From contig QPMI01000522.1 in the NCBI GenBank assembly GCA_004431415.1, positions 124,001 through 188,000 on the forward strand: a stretch of DNA of 64,000 bases, given 5' to 3'. Of the stretch, positions 19,401 to 32,644 are shown one piece after another. The position numbers and the translations under genes are program-made. The first letter of the stretch is position 1. Every line of letters starts with the position of its first letter. The notes under the pieces were generated by a model that was not told the DNA's origin, made no database searches, and saw only the letters and a list, made by a program, of their open reading frames with translations. The DNA is from Cyanophora paradoxa (lineage: Eukaryota > Glaucocystophyceae > Cyanophorales > Cyanophoraceae).

Positions 19401-22400
19401 TGCGTCTGAATCACGCGCCTGCCACCGCGCGCCGCCGTCTGCGTTGTGCCTGCGATTGCACAGTCCAAGTCACAAACAACGTTAACTTGGAGACAAGATT
19501 TATATGCCTGCATCCGGCTCGCAATCGCACCTCCGACGAACGTGAGCGTGATGGGCTGGGCGGCGACGTCGACGGCGACGGGCATCGTGACGGTCGGCAG
19601 GCCGGGGGCCGTCACGGCCAGCGTCATCTCGAACGTCCCGATGCTGAAGTAGTCGCGCGGGAAGCCGATCTGCGGGCCCGTGAACGTGCCGACGGGCGTC
19701 GTCCACTTGTAGTCGACCTGCAGCAGAGAAATCAAGACATGCCGAATCTCAAGGAGACCGACAAGGTGGTTGCGCACTGTGCCTGTGGCCGCTTGCGAAT
19801 TTGCGTCGCAGCTGTCGACACGCGCGCGAGCAACGATGATGGTCTGCACATTTCGCCTGCGCATGCAGATCGAGCGAGCAGATCATGCAAATCAATACGC
19901 GTACGCAGAAATAGAACTGGAGTTCACGAAAATTCATATTACAGCACCTGGTCTTCACGCGCGTGGACCCCTCTGAGATGCCGCTGAGGGTAACCATAGG
20001 AATATTGACGCTGAGCTTCTCGAACTGCGGTAGAGATTGCCAGTAAGATCAAGGTGTGCAGCGTTTTCGATGGAATGGCGGCGGCAGACCGTGTATGTCG
20101 CCGTGGCCTGTCGACATCGGCAGAGAATGCGGTGAGAAACGGTCAATGGCGACAGCTACGTATACAGGATGCAAATTAAACTCACCGTCTTCTTGAAGCG
20201 GTTCGTCGCGGTGAAGGTGAGCGAGTACGAGCCGGGCGCGATCGACGCCGGGAACGAGCAGCCGGCGGAGAAATCGAGGTTGCATTCGGCGAGGATCGCG
20301 TCGAGGGCCTGGGGCGCCTGGTTCACCGTCCATCCCTGCGATTGCGAAGGGCGATTACAGCCTGGACCGGACAAGATCCGCGAACTCTACGGGAAAGAAG
20401 ACATCGCACGCACGCTGCTCGTGAGGCCGCCAGCGGTGCCGGTGACGCCGACGCGGGCCGTGAAAGGAGAGCAGGAACCGACCTTGGCGGGCCCCTGGAT
20501 CGCGATCTGCGGGCTCTGCACCGTCTCAGGCTCCGCGATGACCGCCGATGAGTTGACCGCGTCCGAAGTCTGCATGTTGTTGCTGCGCGCGAATATGTGC
20601 GCTTCAGACGCTGCGGCCGAAGAGCAAATATCTTTTGAATGGATCCAGCGGACCTGACAGTGCCCGGGAGCACGACGATGGAGTCGCCGGGCATGACGGT
20701 CGCGCCGGCGCCGATCGTGATGAGCACGCTCTTGGCGTCGATCCACGAGCACCGCGCCTTCGCTCCGAGCGTGTTGTTCGACTCCGGCCCGAGCGAGAGG
20801 ATGCGCGAGCAGTCCGCGGGGCCGAGGAATCTGATCGGCAGACATGTCAACCCGATCGCACGCGGCCCAACAAGCTTGGCGGTTGCGATAACGACGCTCA
20901 CCCAGCCCGGTCGGTGGGGACGTCGAACGTCGCGCCGATCTGGTTGCCGACGCGCGAGAACTTCGCCGAGACCAGCCGCGGCGGGACCGAGTTCAGAGCC
21001 GGGTACATGAAGACCACGAAAGGCGAGCCCGGAATGTGCTGCGTCCAGAAATCAGAGGCCCGGCATCAGACCCCAGCGCGAAGAATGGAGGCCGGGTGGC
21101 GGGCGGCGGGGCGGACCTCGAGGCCGAGGACGCCGTCGAGGAGCACGTTGACGAAGGAGGCGCCGCGCGGCACGAGCGAGAACTTCACGCGGTACTCCCC
21201 GTCGCCCCGCTCCTGGATCGTGTGCGTGAAGCACGGCGGCGCGCTCTCCGACCGCCCGCAGACGTCGCGGCTGACATTGTATGTGACGCGGCGAACATGG
21301 CTACTTATAAGCGGTAACGCGCACCGGGCGCCGACGGGGGAGCTCCCGCCGTAGGTGACGATGAACTTTGAGCCCTTGACGCCCTTCCCCTTCGCGTTGT
21401 TCGCCGTGACGCTGAACTCGTACTCCCCCATCGAGCGCAGCTCGGTCCCTGCGCATGCGCAACCAGACCAGATTAGACTGATTCGATAGTTGCGATTCGA
21501 ATTCGCGCGCGCGGCGCGAGCGAGCCTGCGGACTGGGGCCCGAGGGAGACGCAGTTCTCCGCGAGAGCCTCCGTGTCCGGCAGGTCCTCCCGCGCCCCAA
21601 TCACGTACACGTTCACCTGCGAGAAATTAAACGTAAACGACAGCAACAAAGCGCGCGAGAGTTTCGCTGCGAAATTCGAACCGTGGATTCTTTGTAGTAG
21701 CCGTCGCTTGTGGCGATAGAGTAGGAGAGCGACTTGCGCCCTGAGGCGCGATTTTATGCATCAGTTGAAGATCCAGGAGAAAGGCTGGAATCGAATCTTC
21801 GCACCGGGTTTCTCCCGAGAGAAATCGAAACGGACGGAACGATAGTTGCTGTACATGTAAGAGTTCCAGCTCTCCGCAAGCGATCCGCTCACTTTGAAAG
21901 AAGGAGCGTAAGTGCTGAAGTAGCGCATCGGTCGGGAATCTGAGGACATCCACGGAGAATTCTGCTGGTTCATGGGCGGATTCGCAGAGAGGACGGTGAT
22001 TGTTGCTGCAGAGACAATGAGACGGTCCGCGCACTTAGACACGGGCGCGAAGTAGTAATCTTCAAGCATATGTACCGTCAACGTAGGAGAAGAAAGGAAG
22101 ACTTCCCCCAGCGTTCAGCGACTCGTCAATGGATCCAGAGTACAGCTGCTCGGGGTCCACGATGACCTCGTAGGACCTGCTGCCGAGCGAGGAGAGGGGC
22201 CCGGCGAGCTGCGGGTAGCGCGGGGAGAAGATCACGTCGACGGGCGTCGCGAAGCTGAGCGAAGAGTCTGACGCCGTCAGAGCGAGCGCCGTCGTGTAGC
22301 TCGGCATCGAGAAGTCGGTGACCCCCGCGCCCAGCACGGAAAGCTTGACGGTCTGATCGTAATAATTGTCGATCAGAGCATTGACCGTGGAATAAAGGAG

Positions 22401-25400
22401 GGAATTCAAATGTGCGCACCGCAGTGGCGCCGGGCAGCAGCTGAGGAAGGGATCCAGGGCTCGGCGCTGGCTCGATCTCGATCCACGCCTTAATGTAAGT
22501 TCCAGAGCTCGAGTACTCGCGACTTGTGTATGGCACGGGCGTCGCCGTTGGTGCGGGAACCGGAGTGTTCACAGGACAGGGGGGCGAATTCGGGCCGCTG
22601 AGGCAAGGAGGAGCGGCAATTCCAACACCACCGTAGTACGAGGATCTCTTCTCGAGATTGACAGACGTAGACAACCGGGTTCTGAAGAAAAGGTGAACAA
22701 TCAAGAACGCGAGCGACATCTACAGTGTGGACTGTGCAAGTACAACATGACGCACCCAAATGCTCCAGTTTCGGAGGGGAAACTCGAGCTGCTCGATGGA
22801 TTACAGCCAGGGCAGGAGGAGCTCTGCTGAGAGCCGGGCGTGCTAATGCTGACGAACTCCGCTGCGTTGGTGAACCACAGGCCGGAAAGCTGAGCGTCAA
22901 AGGTGACTGCGCTGCCCGTGGGGTTGGACACGACGAACTTGCGCTCCGCGACACTCCCCATCTTCGCCAGGATCGGCGTCCTCGGCACCGTCTTTCCGCC
23001 TTTAAGCGATCGAGTCAGAAACTTCACGAGCAAGATACACTTTGAAGTCTTATCGTTCATCGCTCACCGAGCACGACGTGGCGGATCTTTATGACGTCGT
23101 TGAAGAGCTCGGGCTTCGCGCCCGTCTGGCTGAACTTGACGGTGGCGACGTGCAAGCCCGGCGCGAGGCCTTGCGTGTTAACCGACACGGATAGGCGGTA
23201 CCAGTAGTGGAAGCCGGGGTTGTTGATCGACCCGCTGGATGCCATTTTCTCGTACGGGAAGCCATCCCAGGGGTACCCGAGCGAAGGCGAGCTTCTCGCG
23301 TCCACCCGCTCCAGGACAATCTGAGAGATGAGAAAGAATGAAATCGTCATTTTCAGTCATCGCATTCATATTCGGATTCAAGGATTCAACGTTAACAATG
23401 CATCGATATCACACCTTCATCCAGGAAGAGTCGCTCTCGATGGAGTACGTGCCGGCGAAATCGGCAGGAAGTAGACAGCGCCCGATAGAAAAGCTGTCGG
23501 TCAGCGGCGGCTTCGAAGCGCTGTTATTGAAGAAGCGGAAGCTGCCGTAGGCTTGGCGTGGGTCCGAGTTGTAAATCAGCGGAAGCGGAAGCGACGTGCT
23601 GTCCGTGTACCGCGAAATCGGTTCCGCATCACACGTGTAAGAAGGGTAGTTCCCGGTATCGTGGCTCCGCTTCGACACGGTTCGCGCCTGGACGGCTCCG
23701 GAAGAGCTCGCAGGGGCCGGAGACTCGGAACCAGAGGCCGAGTTTGCGACGGCATCCGCGGCGATCGGCGAAGCCTCCGGCGCTGGCGCAGGCGCAGTCC
23801 AGGGCGGCGAACTCAGCATAGAGGCCGGTGCAGGCGGCGCGCTCTCGGCGGTGGCAGCTGCGGTTGCACCGTCGGCGGCGGCCGCAGTGGCTTGGGTACC
23901 AGTGGGGCCGACGGGCGCGGGCACTGTGACTACGGATCCGGGTTCAGACTGGAGTTCGCGAAGGGCGCGAGCCTTGACTTTGGGCGCAGATGGAAGGCTG
24001 GAAGACGGGGGGCAGACGTCGGGGACGACGCGCCCCTTGACGACAGCCACGGTGAGCACGAAGTTCTCGTCGAACGCGCTCGTCTCGGCGCACTTGACGA
24101 ACGCCGTCTTCGAGATCTGCTTGTCGGAGGACCCGTAGCACTGCGTGTCGCGCTTGAAGACCGAGTTCGCCCCTGTAAGGTCCGCCGTGGCCCCAATGAG
24201 CAGCCTCTGGCCGGCGGAGAGCTTGAAGGGGCTTGTGACATTCAGAGTGATGGGAATGGGAACGTCGATGGGCATGATGGGGCCGCTCCCGATTGATGGT
24301 CCGGATGGCCAATAAACAACCGAGAAAGATGGCAGACCGATGCTGCAGGTCAGCGAGGGCACAGACATGACCTTGGGCGCCTGCAGATAGAACGTGTGGG
24401 TGGAGACCGCGCCGTCGAGGAAGCCAAAAACGACGTCCGCGTTCGCGCTGTAGAATCCGTAGTACATGCTGTAGAATCCGCCGTAACTGTTGGGGTCGCG
24501 TGGCAAGTCTGCATAATACTCGGGCCTGAAGCGGCCCTCGAGGCTGTAATCTGAAGAATGCGCGCGGTTCAGAAACGACGAAAAGAGCACCAATTATTCA
24601 AATTAAAATTCCTACGCACTTCCTATGAGGCCCATCACGCGAAGTCCGACCGAGAATCTCGTCGAATAGAATGGTGCAGAAGGGACGAAGGTGAAGCTCG
24701 TGCCGTACGAGCCCGGCTTAAGGCCGCGCGCGTCCAGCTCGATGGGAACGCTCGCCGGCGCGCCCCAGACCATCCCCATTGTCCCCGACCTTTGGTACTT
24801 GCTCATGGCTTCCGGATTCGAGCAGACCATGGGGTCCGTGTTCCAGAGCCCCGACGGGGACGGCAGCCGGGCCCAGGAGGCGTCGGCCTTGTCGGCGACG
24901 ACGCGGTACGCGATGGAGGGCGGGGACGGGCACGAGGTGAACGTGTGCATGTGAAGGAACCCGCTGTGCTGCGAGCCGACCAGCAGAGTGTGCTGCACTC
25001 GGAGCCCCGTGTTGTACGCGTCGCAGTAGATTCCATTGTAGCAGGACTGAGGGGTACTCGAGTAACTCAGATAGACTCCAACCAAGACCGCTGTGCATGC
25101 ACGGACATAAATCCTCGAGAGAATGCGAAATTCAGGCTTAAGGACGGTAACGCACGGAGTGCAGCCGCGGAGATCTGGCCGGCGGGGATGAGCGGGTAGT
25201 TCGAGTCGGACGTCTCCGCGAAGAGCTTGGTGCTGTAGAGCCTGCTCCGAACACAAATGAGACTAAGCTATTTGCCGAAGCTTTAAACTGCGGGGTATGA
25301 AACAATTACGTACCCCGGCAGGGCCGGATTGAACGCGAACTGCACGGCGCTGGACGCGGGGCTCGCTTCGGTGTCCGGCAGGGCGGTCACGACGGCGGGA

Positions 25401-28400
25401 GAAACGGAGAGCCAGCCCTGGCCCATCGGGGCCGAGAGCGAGTACGTCACAGATTGCAGCGTGCTCGGGTTCGCCACCTGCCGAACTATCACATGCGTAC
25501 TCGACAGCAGCGGCAACTGCGCCGGTAATATCAGATCGGAGCACCTGAGCGGTCATGGCGAGGGGCGGCATCGTGGTTGCGTTCGTCAAAACTATCGTCG
25601 AGAAGGGGTCTGCGCGAGAGGACTCTTAGATCGAAAGGACTCTAGATCTCGCTATCGATATGAATCTACGCACAGCGAATCGTGACGTAGACGGTCGCAA
25701 GGACCCCACTCACATCGGGGTACTCGGGAGTGGACTGGGACACTTCCACCCAGTAATTTCCAGGCTCGATGGGCACGTCGGGGGCGACTCCCACGGCGAA
25801 AGCTGCGGTCGTGCGGGCTGGAATCGAGAACGCGCCGGCGCTGGAGCCCGCTGTTGCCCCAGAGACCTGCTCGAGCAGAACGCGTAAATCAGAACGCAGC
25901 TCACGCTAAGCTGAAAGGGGATGCTGCTGAGATCGCCAAATATGGAGCGCTCACAGGTTTCAAGACTAGCCACGGGAGGACGGGCTTCGTCGAGAGGGCC
26001 ACTGTCGTGGCTGCAGGAAGCGAAGAGGCAACTAGCAGCGCTGCCATCGGCCTCCACGTGTACGGGACGGACGAGACTCCCCCCGGGCCCGCAATGTTAG
26101 AGTACGCGTACAGCTCGGAGAGGCTCCTGCAGCCAACGCGGCCATAATAATCATAGTAGGCGTTGCAGTAGCCGCGCTCGGACGCGCAGCCGACGCCCCA
26201 GCACGCGCGGGTGTCGTAGCTGCTCGAAGGGGTCACGCTTGCGTCGAAGGTCAGCCTCCCGTTGACGAGCTTGGTGGGCCCGCTGACGACGAAGCAGTCG
26301 TCGGCCGTGCAGCGGCAGGAGTCGGTGCCGCACAGGCAGGAGGAGGCGCCGCCGAAGCACGAGCAGGGGGCGTTAAGCGTCGAGCTGCTCGTGCACTGCG
26401 CAGGTTTGAACGCGTTCAAGAACGCCGACGGCTGAAGGCTGCCCTCGATCGCCTCTGTAAAAGCAGAAAATTAGCAGTGAGCTCGAGAAGCAAACGGCCG
26501 AACGCCCTGCAGCTGGGGCCGGGTTTCGCGCACTTCTCACATTGACGCGGAGGATGGCCTGAAGACCGTCGAACCTGGGATAGTCCGGCGACGCGAGAGA
26601 CACGTTCACGTTGACCGTGCCGGGCGGGATAACCGCGCTCGGAGAGACGCCGAGGCCAAAGGTGAGCGTGGACAGGGCCGGGACCGTCACGAGGTCGCCC
26701 GCGTTGACCGTGGTGCCATCGCTCTGATCATGAGAGAGGCGAGGTCAACGCAACGTCAACGCGCACTCTGAGTTAGTTTACGGGCGCGAGCGCGCACCTT
26801 CTTGAGGACAAGCCACGCGACCGCGTCCGTCGACGCGAAAGAGAAGCGGACGCCGACGGCAGTCGGTCGGGTGTTCGTGAAGAAGACGGCCGCTGCTGGC
26901 TCGGGCTGGAAGGGCACGACCTCGAGGGACCACGGCGCGCGGACGGCGTCCTGGCTGCCGTAGCCGAGCGGGACGGACACCTCGCTCACGGGAATGTTCT
27001 GGCACGGCAGCTGCGGCTGCGCCGTCACCGTGATCCCGTCGACGTAAGAGGGCGGAGGCGTGCAGGTAATCGGGGCCGAACTTTGACCCCACTCCCCGTA
27101 GCAGTTGAAGTAGGCCTCCAGGTACCAGAGCTCACTGTATGGAGTAACTCGGTCGCATAGGTAGTTGTCAAGGGACGTGTAAGGCGGCCCAACCAGACCC
27201 GCGGTGCCCAAAACCTGCGTGTCACTCGATCTCATTGTGAGCGAGCATCCGAGTCCGAAGCACGCTCGTCCGGGGCCAGTGAGTCGTCCGTTCGAGGCAT
27301 CGACGGACACCGGTCCGCTGACCACGGCGCACTCTGTTCCCGTGCAACGGCACGAGCTGAGTGTGCACGCGCAGAGAGCGGCATCTCCATAGCAGGAGCA
27401 CGTCTTGCCCTTGCTGTTGAGAGTGCTCGAGCTCGAGCAAGTGGCAGACTTGAAGAACGAGAGCGTTACGCCGGGCCGGATTGCGAAGGGACCTGCTCAT
27501 AAAATGCGCATCGTTGGCTCACGCTTGCAAATTAAATGCGCGATCGTGAGCGGACGAGCTCACGCTTGACTTCCATCGTCGCGTTGAAAGGCGTCGGGCT
27601 CCCGTTACCGTCGAATCGTACGTGCGAAAGGGCGGAGACGTTGGAGGTGAGCTTCAGCTCCACGGTCTCGTTCCCGAAGCCGAGCTCGAGCACGCTGGCG
27701 GAGGCATCGAATATGATCGCGACGGACCTGCGCGCCACATGGGCAGGATTGACTATTTCGAAAATTCCGCAAAGCTGAGCGACGTTGAGCAACGCACGCG
27801 TTCTCCATCGGGCCAAGGTGCCCGCTGCTGGGAGACAAGGAGAGCCACGGAGCGGCGCCGCTGGGGGCGAGGGACCACGTCACCCCCTTCGACCCGAAGT
27901 TCGTCAAGAGGATGTCCTTGCCCCTGCGATATCAATGTTTGTACGTATAAATATATAAGCCTGCTTAAAAACAATATGCTGGCACCTCTGGCCCGATGCG
28001 CCCGTTAGCATGTCCTTGTACGCAGTCAGGGGATTTGCGCCACAGAGAAGCTCCTCGGTAATGTAATTCGTCGGGCGCATGGCGTTGGATCGAGTGCAAC
28101 CCGGTCCGGTTGCTCCAGGCGACGAGCTGCCCTGCACGAGGCCTGAAGAGGATTTATCAGAGCCGTTTTGCACCCGTGCAAAGGCTGCGACAAATATCTG
28201 CAAGAAGCCCCACCCTTGACGAGGAAGCGCAGCACAGTCGGCTCCGCGTAGTAGCCGGCGACAGGGGCGACGGGGTCGTCCGTGCGGATGTCGACGCGGG
28301 CGGAGATGTTGGCCCACGTATTCTCCACGAGGCCCGAAGCATAGATAGCGAGGGCGCGGTCCGTGTAAGAGGGCGCCTTCAGCGAGAGCCCTGACGCCTC

Positions 28401-31400
28401 TTTATCAGAATTTGCCGTGCAATCGATCGGTATAAAGACGAGAGCCAGGTAAGATCACACCTGAAAGAGAATATGTGTACTGGACGTAGCCCGTGCCGCT
28501 GGCTGGAACGGTTACGGAAGCGGGGGAGAAACTGAGGCGGCTGTCTGGAGAGGACAGCGTGAAAACCGTAGAGCGGTCGCTGCGGGGATTCGTGATCTTG
28601 ATTTGGCCAGTCGCACTGGTCTCGCCTGCAAGCCGCATCCCCGCCCAATGAGCATTATATTTGAAACAAAGCAAGATAGCCTATTAAATGCGGTTCACCC
28701 GCCGACACGACAGCTTGTAAGGCCAGCCCAGCGTGATAGATGTTGGAATCCGGAGATCGGGGAAGCACAAGCTGGTCGAAGAAGTATCCGGGGCGCTCGA
28801 TGGTAGAAGAATCGTTCTGGTAGGTTCCCAGAGCGTCCAGCGGATTGTATCCCGCGCTGACCACGTAGCCTAACAAGGATGTATTAAGAAATGCCTTTCA
28901 AAGAACGTTGCTAGAGCTCGAAGCTCAATAACCTTTGCGCTCGATTTTGACGTCGACGGTTCGAAGGTAATTTTTCACGTGGAAGCTGGGGAGGGTAGTC
29001 GAAACCTGCAGTTTTGGTGAGTAGTAAATTTGTCGAAAAACATATGCATAAGAGTCGATCTGGCACACGCACAACAATAAGGCCTCCGTGCAGGCCCGGC
29101 GGAATCGTGGAGCGCGCTCTGAACGTTAGAGAGGCGGAGGCGAAAGAAAACTTCGTTGCATCGAAGGAGACCGAAGCGGGGGCGGTCGAGGCGGGGATCG
29201 TGCCGGAGGTAGCGGACAGGAAGTCCACAAGCGGCGAAGCCGAGATGGCGTTCGAGGTGGTTGACGGGGACCATATGTTCCAGGGCCTGGTCGCGGAGAC
29301 GGCGCTGGCGCTCCAGGAGAGCGACTCGTTCAGTGCGATGTTGTAGATCGTGCTCGTGTGCGTCTTAAGGTCAGCCGCCGGGGTCCCGACGACGGACGCT
29401 TCGCTGCCTGTGAAGTGACGGGTGTCGACCTGGTCCCCAAAGTGGAAAGTGCGCCCTTCTTGGGCGGACAGAGCCTCGAGCTCCGGAATGTTGGACGAGA
29501 AGTCGTAGTAGGAGCAGACGTATGCCGAAGGTGCTGACGGCGCGACCGCGCACACCAGGTAGGGGCCTGCGGTCGCGAGCGGGGGATGCGTGAGTGCACT
29601 GTCGCTGTCGGGCACCCGCGGGTGCGAAGCTTAAGCGGGGAAAGCGAGAACCGAAAATCATCCAGCGCTGGAACTTGTATGCATCTGTGTTGTCCATCTG
29701 CTCCGACCAAATGTAACAGTACTCGCTCTGCGGCGCTATCAGTTCCGCTATGAGCTCGAGGGGCGAATTAAACAGCAGACCGAAGAGAAGCTCCGCGCGA
29801 GCTTTTGTGTCTCGCCCTGCATGTGCATCCAGGCGCAAGGATTTGAAGAAAAGTGCGAATGCATGAATCAGCCCCCCCAAAAAGGAGCGAAATTGAAGAA
29901 GAGAGAGTTCGAAATCGCTCACATCCCAGTGTTGGTAAGGGAACTGAACGACGGTCCTGTCGAAGCGAGGGCGCCCAACGGCTCTCCTTACGACGCCAGG
30001 CACACCGAAGAAGCGCGGATCGAAGCTGGCAATTGCAGGGGTCTCACGAAAACTGCAAGGCCCGACCGAAGCACGAAATTAAAGCAGAAGGTTGCGTTAC
30101 CTGATCTGTCCGGAGACAAGCTTGTCAAGGGTGCTCTTGGGAATGAAGTCATCGCCAGCGAAAACTGCGACCTCGGGAAATGAATATCGTCGAAGTTCGC
30201 AGGCACGCAGATCGTAAATTTGGACAACACGCACGCATGTAAATGTGCTTCGGGCCGCAGAAGGCCTTGTCAGGCCCCGCGAGCTTCCATGCCGGCTCTG
30301 TCCCCGGAGCTGAACTGGACGTGGCCGAAGCTCTATCAGTCGCCATCTGATATCGATCCCCGGTGAGCTCTAGAGGAGGAAGACGGGCTGAAGGGGATTG
30401 CGCGGCACAGACCTTGAAATCGAATGAAATGCCGCCGTATGGGAGCCCGTAATCATATCCGCGTCCGACTTGGTAGTGACGCGCCTTCGCCTCCGCAAAC
30501 TCGACCTTGGGGCGCGGGCCCGCGAAAACCTTGTCCACGTCCACGGAGAAGAGGGTGAAGGCGAGGGGCAGGCCGTCCGAGGCGCGGATCGCCAGTACGG
30601 CCTGATAAACATACAGAGCACAAACACGATCAATGCAGCTTCGGAACATTAATGCTCGGCTTCTGAGCGTGCACGCACCTTCAGACCGGGAAGGCACGGC
30701 CTCGTGCACTTGCTATAATCGTAGCTGCGGCCGTGCCAGCCGGTCAGAGGCAGGGGGCATGAGCGCAAGAGCTAAAGATCGCGAAAATCTAGAACTAAAA
30801 TTGGGAGCTGGCCGCACCGGTAGTTCAAGTTGTTGGTGGTCCCGGAGACCAGCGTCAAGCGGGCATCGTCGACCGTGTAGGAGAGAGAGCCGGTAGACGT
30901 CGAGCCAAGGAACGCAAGGCACCTGCTCACGATCACGATCACGCGCTCGCGGTCAAGTTAAAGATCTCGACCAGGCCTAAGCCCAAAGGAGTGCGGGGGG
31001 GAGGGGGAGAGGGGGAAAGGGGGGGGGGGGGGCGGACCGCGAGTTGGCGCCCTTGGACGCGGCGAGCTGCGTCGACGAGTAGTTCATGAGGCGGCCGAGG
31101 ACGAGGCCGGCGCCGAAGCCGGCGGCCCCCGCCGAGTGCCCTTCCAGGGCCCGCGTGAGGGCGCTCCCGTGGTAGCCGTACCAGTACCCCGACTCGCACT
31201 TCATGGATCCGACGTTGAGCAAGGACTGCTCGTCGTTGCCGGAGTCCGCTTCCCGATCCTCGAGAGCGAGAGCGGACAGCTCGACGGCGTACAGGTCGAC
31301 CGCATCGCTAGCGCTCGAGGTCACAGCGAGCTGCGCGAAATGCAATCATTAACCCCACGCGCGTACGATCACAAACGGGCCGCCGGCCGCGGACTTAGAG

Positions 31401-32644
31401 CACATTTACACGCGTGCTCACCGTGTGAGACGAGCCTGCCATGAAGACCGGCGCGCTAACCGCTGGGCCGAGGGCCGGCGTCGTGAAAGATGCGGCGGGG
31501 GCGCGGCTCGCGGGATACTCTGCAAGGAGGCGACTCGGCAAGTTAGAAAAAATTATGTGCGTGGACTTTAGATTTAATCACGTGCAAATGAAAGCGAGCA
31601 AGAGCGCACGGAAGACGATGCGCGGGTAGCTATTGCGCGAAGAGCTGAACGTTTGGGTCCAGAGCGCGGAATCCAGGAGCGTCGTCAGCTCCGCGCTGGG
31701 CGAGGCGGGCAGGCGCCAGTCGGCGGGTGCGTAGGCGCTGTTCCAGGGGAGGACCACGAGGTAGAATCGAACGTTCGCGCCGTCCTCCGTGGTTCCGGAG
31801 GCCTTGTCCGAGCCATACAGGATCGGCGTCGGGCAAATCGCGGTCGAGCCGACGCTGGTGCGGCTGCTCAGGGCCGCCGACCCCTTCAGGACGAGCGAGA
31901 TGGGGTCGAGGCGGTAGCCCGAGCGCGGGTTCGAGTCGCCGGGGATCAGCATGTCCGTCTTGTACGTGACGCGGGAGATGGCGCCGCGCGTCCGGATGGC
32001 GTCGAGGCGCTCCTGCGGCGAGGACGGGGCGGGCCAGCCCCAGGTGTCGGTGGTCCATCCGTCAGCGAGCTCGCACAAGACCACCACCTCCCGCTCCTGC
32101 GCATGCGAATACGGCCGCGGACTGGTCAGATTTAGAAGACCGTCGACGTCGGACGACGCCTTAGTCTTCGCTGCGCAACGGGCCAGGCCCGGAAGCTCTC
32201 GATTAATATTGTAGATGTCTGAACGTGTATATATTGGCCCATCTGATCGTCAAGCATAGGCCCGGGCCCACAGCCTAGCAGGCTGGCCACAGTTAGGGCG
32301 GCCTATAGCTAGGGCCTGCGAGCTGGCCGCGGGTGCACATTTAAATACACATATATATGCCGCAGTGCTGGCCATGCATATACATGGGCGGATGTTCATG
32401 ATCAAAGACGCACCGTCCCGGACCAGACCGCGTCTGCCGTGTCAGAGGTGTGGTAATACCAGCGGACGTTCGCTGAAGCCGTCGATTCCGCGGACGGGCC
32501 GAAGGGCACGCCCGGCTCAACGGGGACGTGCCCTGCGCCTGACCACCCGGAAGAGGCGTACAGGCGCTCGATGGCGCACGCCGGACTCGCCAGCGCGAGC
32601 AGCAGCAGGCAGGCCGAGATGAGGCCTCGACCCGCGGCGTCCAT
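16490..32644 (-). CDS. Giant polycystin-1-like ectodomain protein (signal peptide, Ig-like modules, REJ, GPS, one TM)
   Basis: The start is taken at 32644 because it opens a clear signal peptide (MDAAGRGLISACLLLLALAS, then PACA). About 40 short exons follow. Repeated beta-sandwich modules carry phrases such as APWLSLSPSSG (27,860) and GWLSVSPAVV (25,400). Two homologous Cys-rich modules (27,460-27,300 and 26,410-26,270) share S-S-S-T-L-N then C-x-C and CRCT..-C..VVSGP. At 21,430-21,080 a filamin-like repeat reads GDGEYRVKFSLVPRGASFV. From 20,900 to 18,300 is a receptor-for-egg-jelly-type region (ARCSWIDAKSVLITIG; RFTLTCSGW; YRYADAGVIEDPAEQRRALL), then a helical stalk. A GPS motif (WVHDTGCGG..CSHLTT, then FAVFA) lies at about 16,865-16,705. 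One hydrophobic helix (SLSALAATLLALAVHAVAL, about 16,590-16,530) and a short basic tail end at the stop 16490-16492. No PLAT domain or polycystin channel follows. Inferred role: cell-surface adhesion or recognition. Confidence 0.8.
16705..16865 (-). other. GPS autoproteolysis site, split by an intron
   Basis: One exon ends with CSHLTT at 16785-16802 and the next resumes at 16720 with FAVFA; the 64-bp intron is 16721-16784. The H-L-T tripeptide and upstream W and Cys residues are those expected of a GPCR-proteolysis site, where cleavage falls between L and T. The donor is GTTCGT, weaker than its neighbours. Confidence 0.75.
17016..17034. repeat. (GAGCTC)n repeat encoding poly-Ser
   Basis: GAGCTCGAGCTCGAGCTCGA lies in an exon of the giant minus-strand gene and encodes a serine run. 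The same repeat recurs at 49628-49660. Confidence 0.8.
30994..31032 (-). repeat. Sense-strand C-rich tract in an intron of the giant gene
   Basis: On the plus strand this is a run of G with a few A, ending in 14 G (31019-31032). On the coding (minus) strand it is a C tract close after a donor, matching the poly-C introns at 6239 and 37456 in plus-strand genes. Confidence 0.75.
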
